A DNA stretch of 64,000 bases from Podarcis raffonei. Taxonomy: Eukaryota > Chordata > Lepidosauria > Squamata > Lacertidae. Positions within the stretch are counted from its first letter, which is position 1. The number at the start of each line of letters is the position of its first letter. Location: the NCBI RefSeq assembly GCF_027172205.1, contig NC_070613.1:55526001-55590000 (forward strand). The letters run 5' to 3'. The position numbers were made by a program, and so were the translations under genes. The notes under the pieces are model-generated. The model ran no database searches. It was not told the DNA's origin and saw nothing but the letters and a program-made list of their open reading frames with translations. Below are positions 63,272 to 64,000 of this stretch, piece after piece.

Positions 63272-64000
63272 TTCACACCAATCCAAGAATGAAATAGATG
63301 ATTCAAGAGCAGCTGATCTTTCACTGGCACTCTTTCAACTTGCACCAGGTTCCCAAATTGTAGATCTGTAGTATGGTTGCTAGAAGTTAGTTACCTTGGA
63401 GACTCCATCGTTGGAGGCCCAGAATGGCGGGGAAATCAAGGGGGGAATTGAAGTGAAGTGAACTGGTGGCATAACTTCCTTCTTGACCTTTGCAAACAAT
63501 GATTGAAAGGTGGGTGGTAGATTTAATTCACCAGTTTGTGAAGGGAAAGTAATTTGGTAAGAGGAGCATTATTGATGATTATACTAGTCAGTTCTGGAAA
63601 ACTTTGATCTTGGGAGATGTTGAGTCATTCTGGCCATTGTCCAGCTAAGCACTCAAGGATGGGACAAACTCTGCACAGTTTAATGGAAGATCTGCCAGCT
63701 CTCTGGCACTGCTTTCTCCAACATCAGTCAATTTGGCTCGGCACATAATCTGGTAGAGATACATGAATTAGTTTGTGGCAAGGACTATGAAAGAGCAGGA
63801 AATGGAATACCAGCATCCCCGCTAGTGCAGAATTGAGAGAACCCAACTGCTTAAAACTTTGGCAGTTGAATAAAACATTATTCTTTAGCTCCAAGGGACA
63901 GTTTCTACAATCAGCTGAATCATGGAAAAGATTACCAAGCTGTTGGTAGAGTTGCATGTTTGAGTGCTCTCCCATTTCCTTCACATTGAAAACCAGTATG

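Larger units (their letters stand above)
60671..64000. other. EPDR1: EPDR1 intron 1 (partial)
   Basis: No exon resembling the EPDR1 continuation (LFEYILLYKDG in human) is found. It holds an L2-like LINE 3' end (62213-62620) and a hAT element (62851-63271); 61100-62200 and 63280-64000 show nothing I can assign. Confidence 0.6.

Noticed and set aside
61080-64000. Further EPDR1 exons
   Set aside because: No frame in this interval resembles the EPDR1 continuation; only repeats and unassigned intronic DNA are seen.

Overview
The window is vertebrate nuclear DNA, almost certainly from a squamate reptile (a lizard). The genes are intron-split and widely spaced. The space between them is filled with reptile-type interspersed repeats: Sauria-type tRNA SINEs ending in CTTTAC repeats, CR1 and L1 LINEs, an L2-like LINE group, many short hAT transposons with 8-bp target duplications, and Tigger-like MITEs flanked by TA. 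A lacertid-like lizard is possible from the look of the repeats, but that is only an impression.

Four protein-coding genes are recognisable. Their order and strands match the human 7p14 block GPR141 - NME8 - SFRP4 - EPDR1. GPR141 (+, 1567-2484) is a single-coding-exon orphan class A GPCR of 305 codons. NME8/TXNDC3 (+, 15 coding exons from 12062 to 36119, 605 codons) is an axonemal thioredoxin-nucleoside diphosphate kinase fusion with one thioredoxin and three NDK domains. SFRP4 (-, 6 coding exons from 50729 down to 42070, 349 codons) is a secreted Wnt antagonist with a frizzled-type cysteine-rich domain and a netrin-like domain. EPDR1 (+) is represented only by its first coding exon (60420-60670); the other exons must lie beyond 64000. 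NME8 and SFRP4 are tail-to-tail. SFRP4 and EPDR1 are head-to-head, about 9.7 kb apart, each starting in GC-rich, CpG-rich DNA. The four genes are unrelated in function and share only conserved position.

Layout: 1-2600 GPR141; 2600-12060 intergenic DNA with a three-layer transposon nest at 8457-9457; 12062-36119 NME8, its introns carrying an L1, CR1, L2-like LINEs, a solo LTR, Sauria SINEs and MITEs; 36171-42069 intergenic DNA and SFRP4 3' flank; 42070-51200 SFRP4 and its promoter; 51200-59950 repeat-rich intergenic DNA with a recent L1 insertion; 59960-64000 EPDR1 exon 1 and the start of its first intron.

I found no prokaryote-like system, CRISPR array, intact autonomous transposon or new gene cluster. 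The more interesting signals are a probable GC-AG intron in NME8, retention of the NDK catalytic histidine in the second NME8 NDK domain, an RFX X-box upstream of NME8, several insertions dated by exact target duplications, nested transposons, and a 30-bp identical tract shared by two unrelated repeats.
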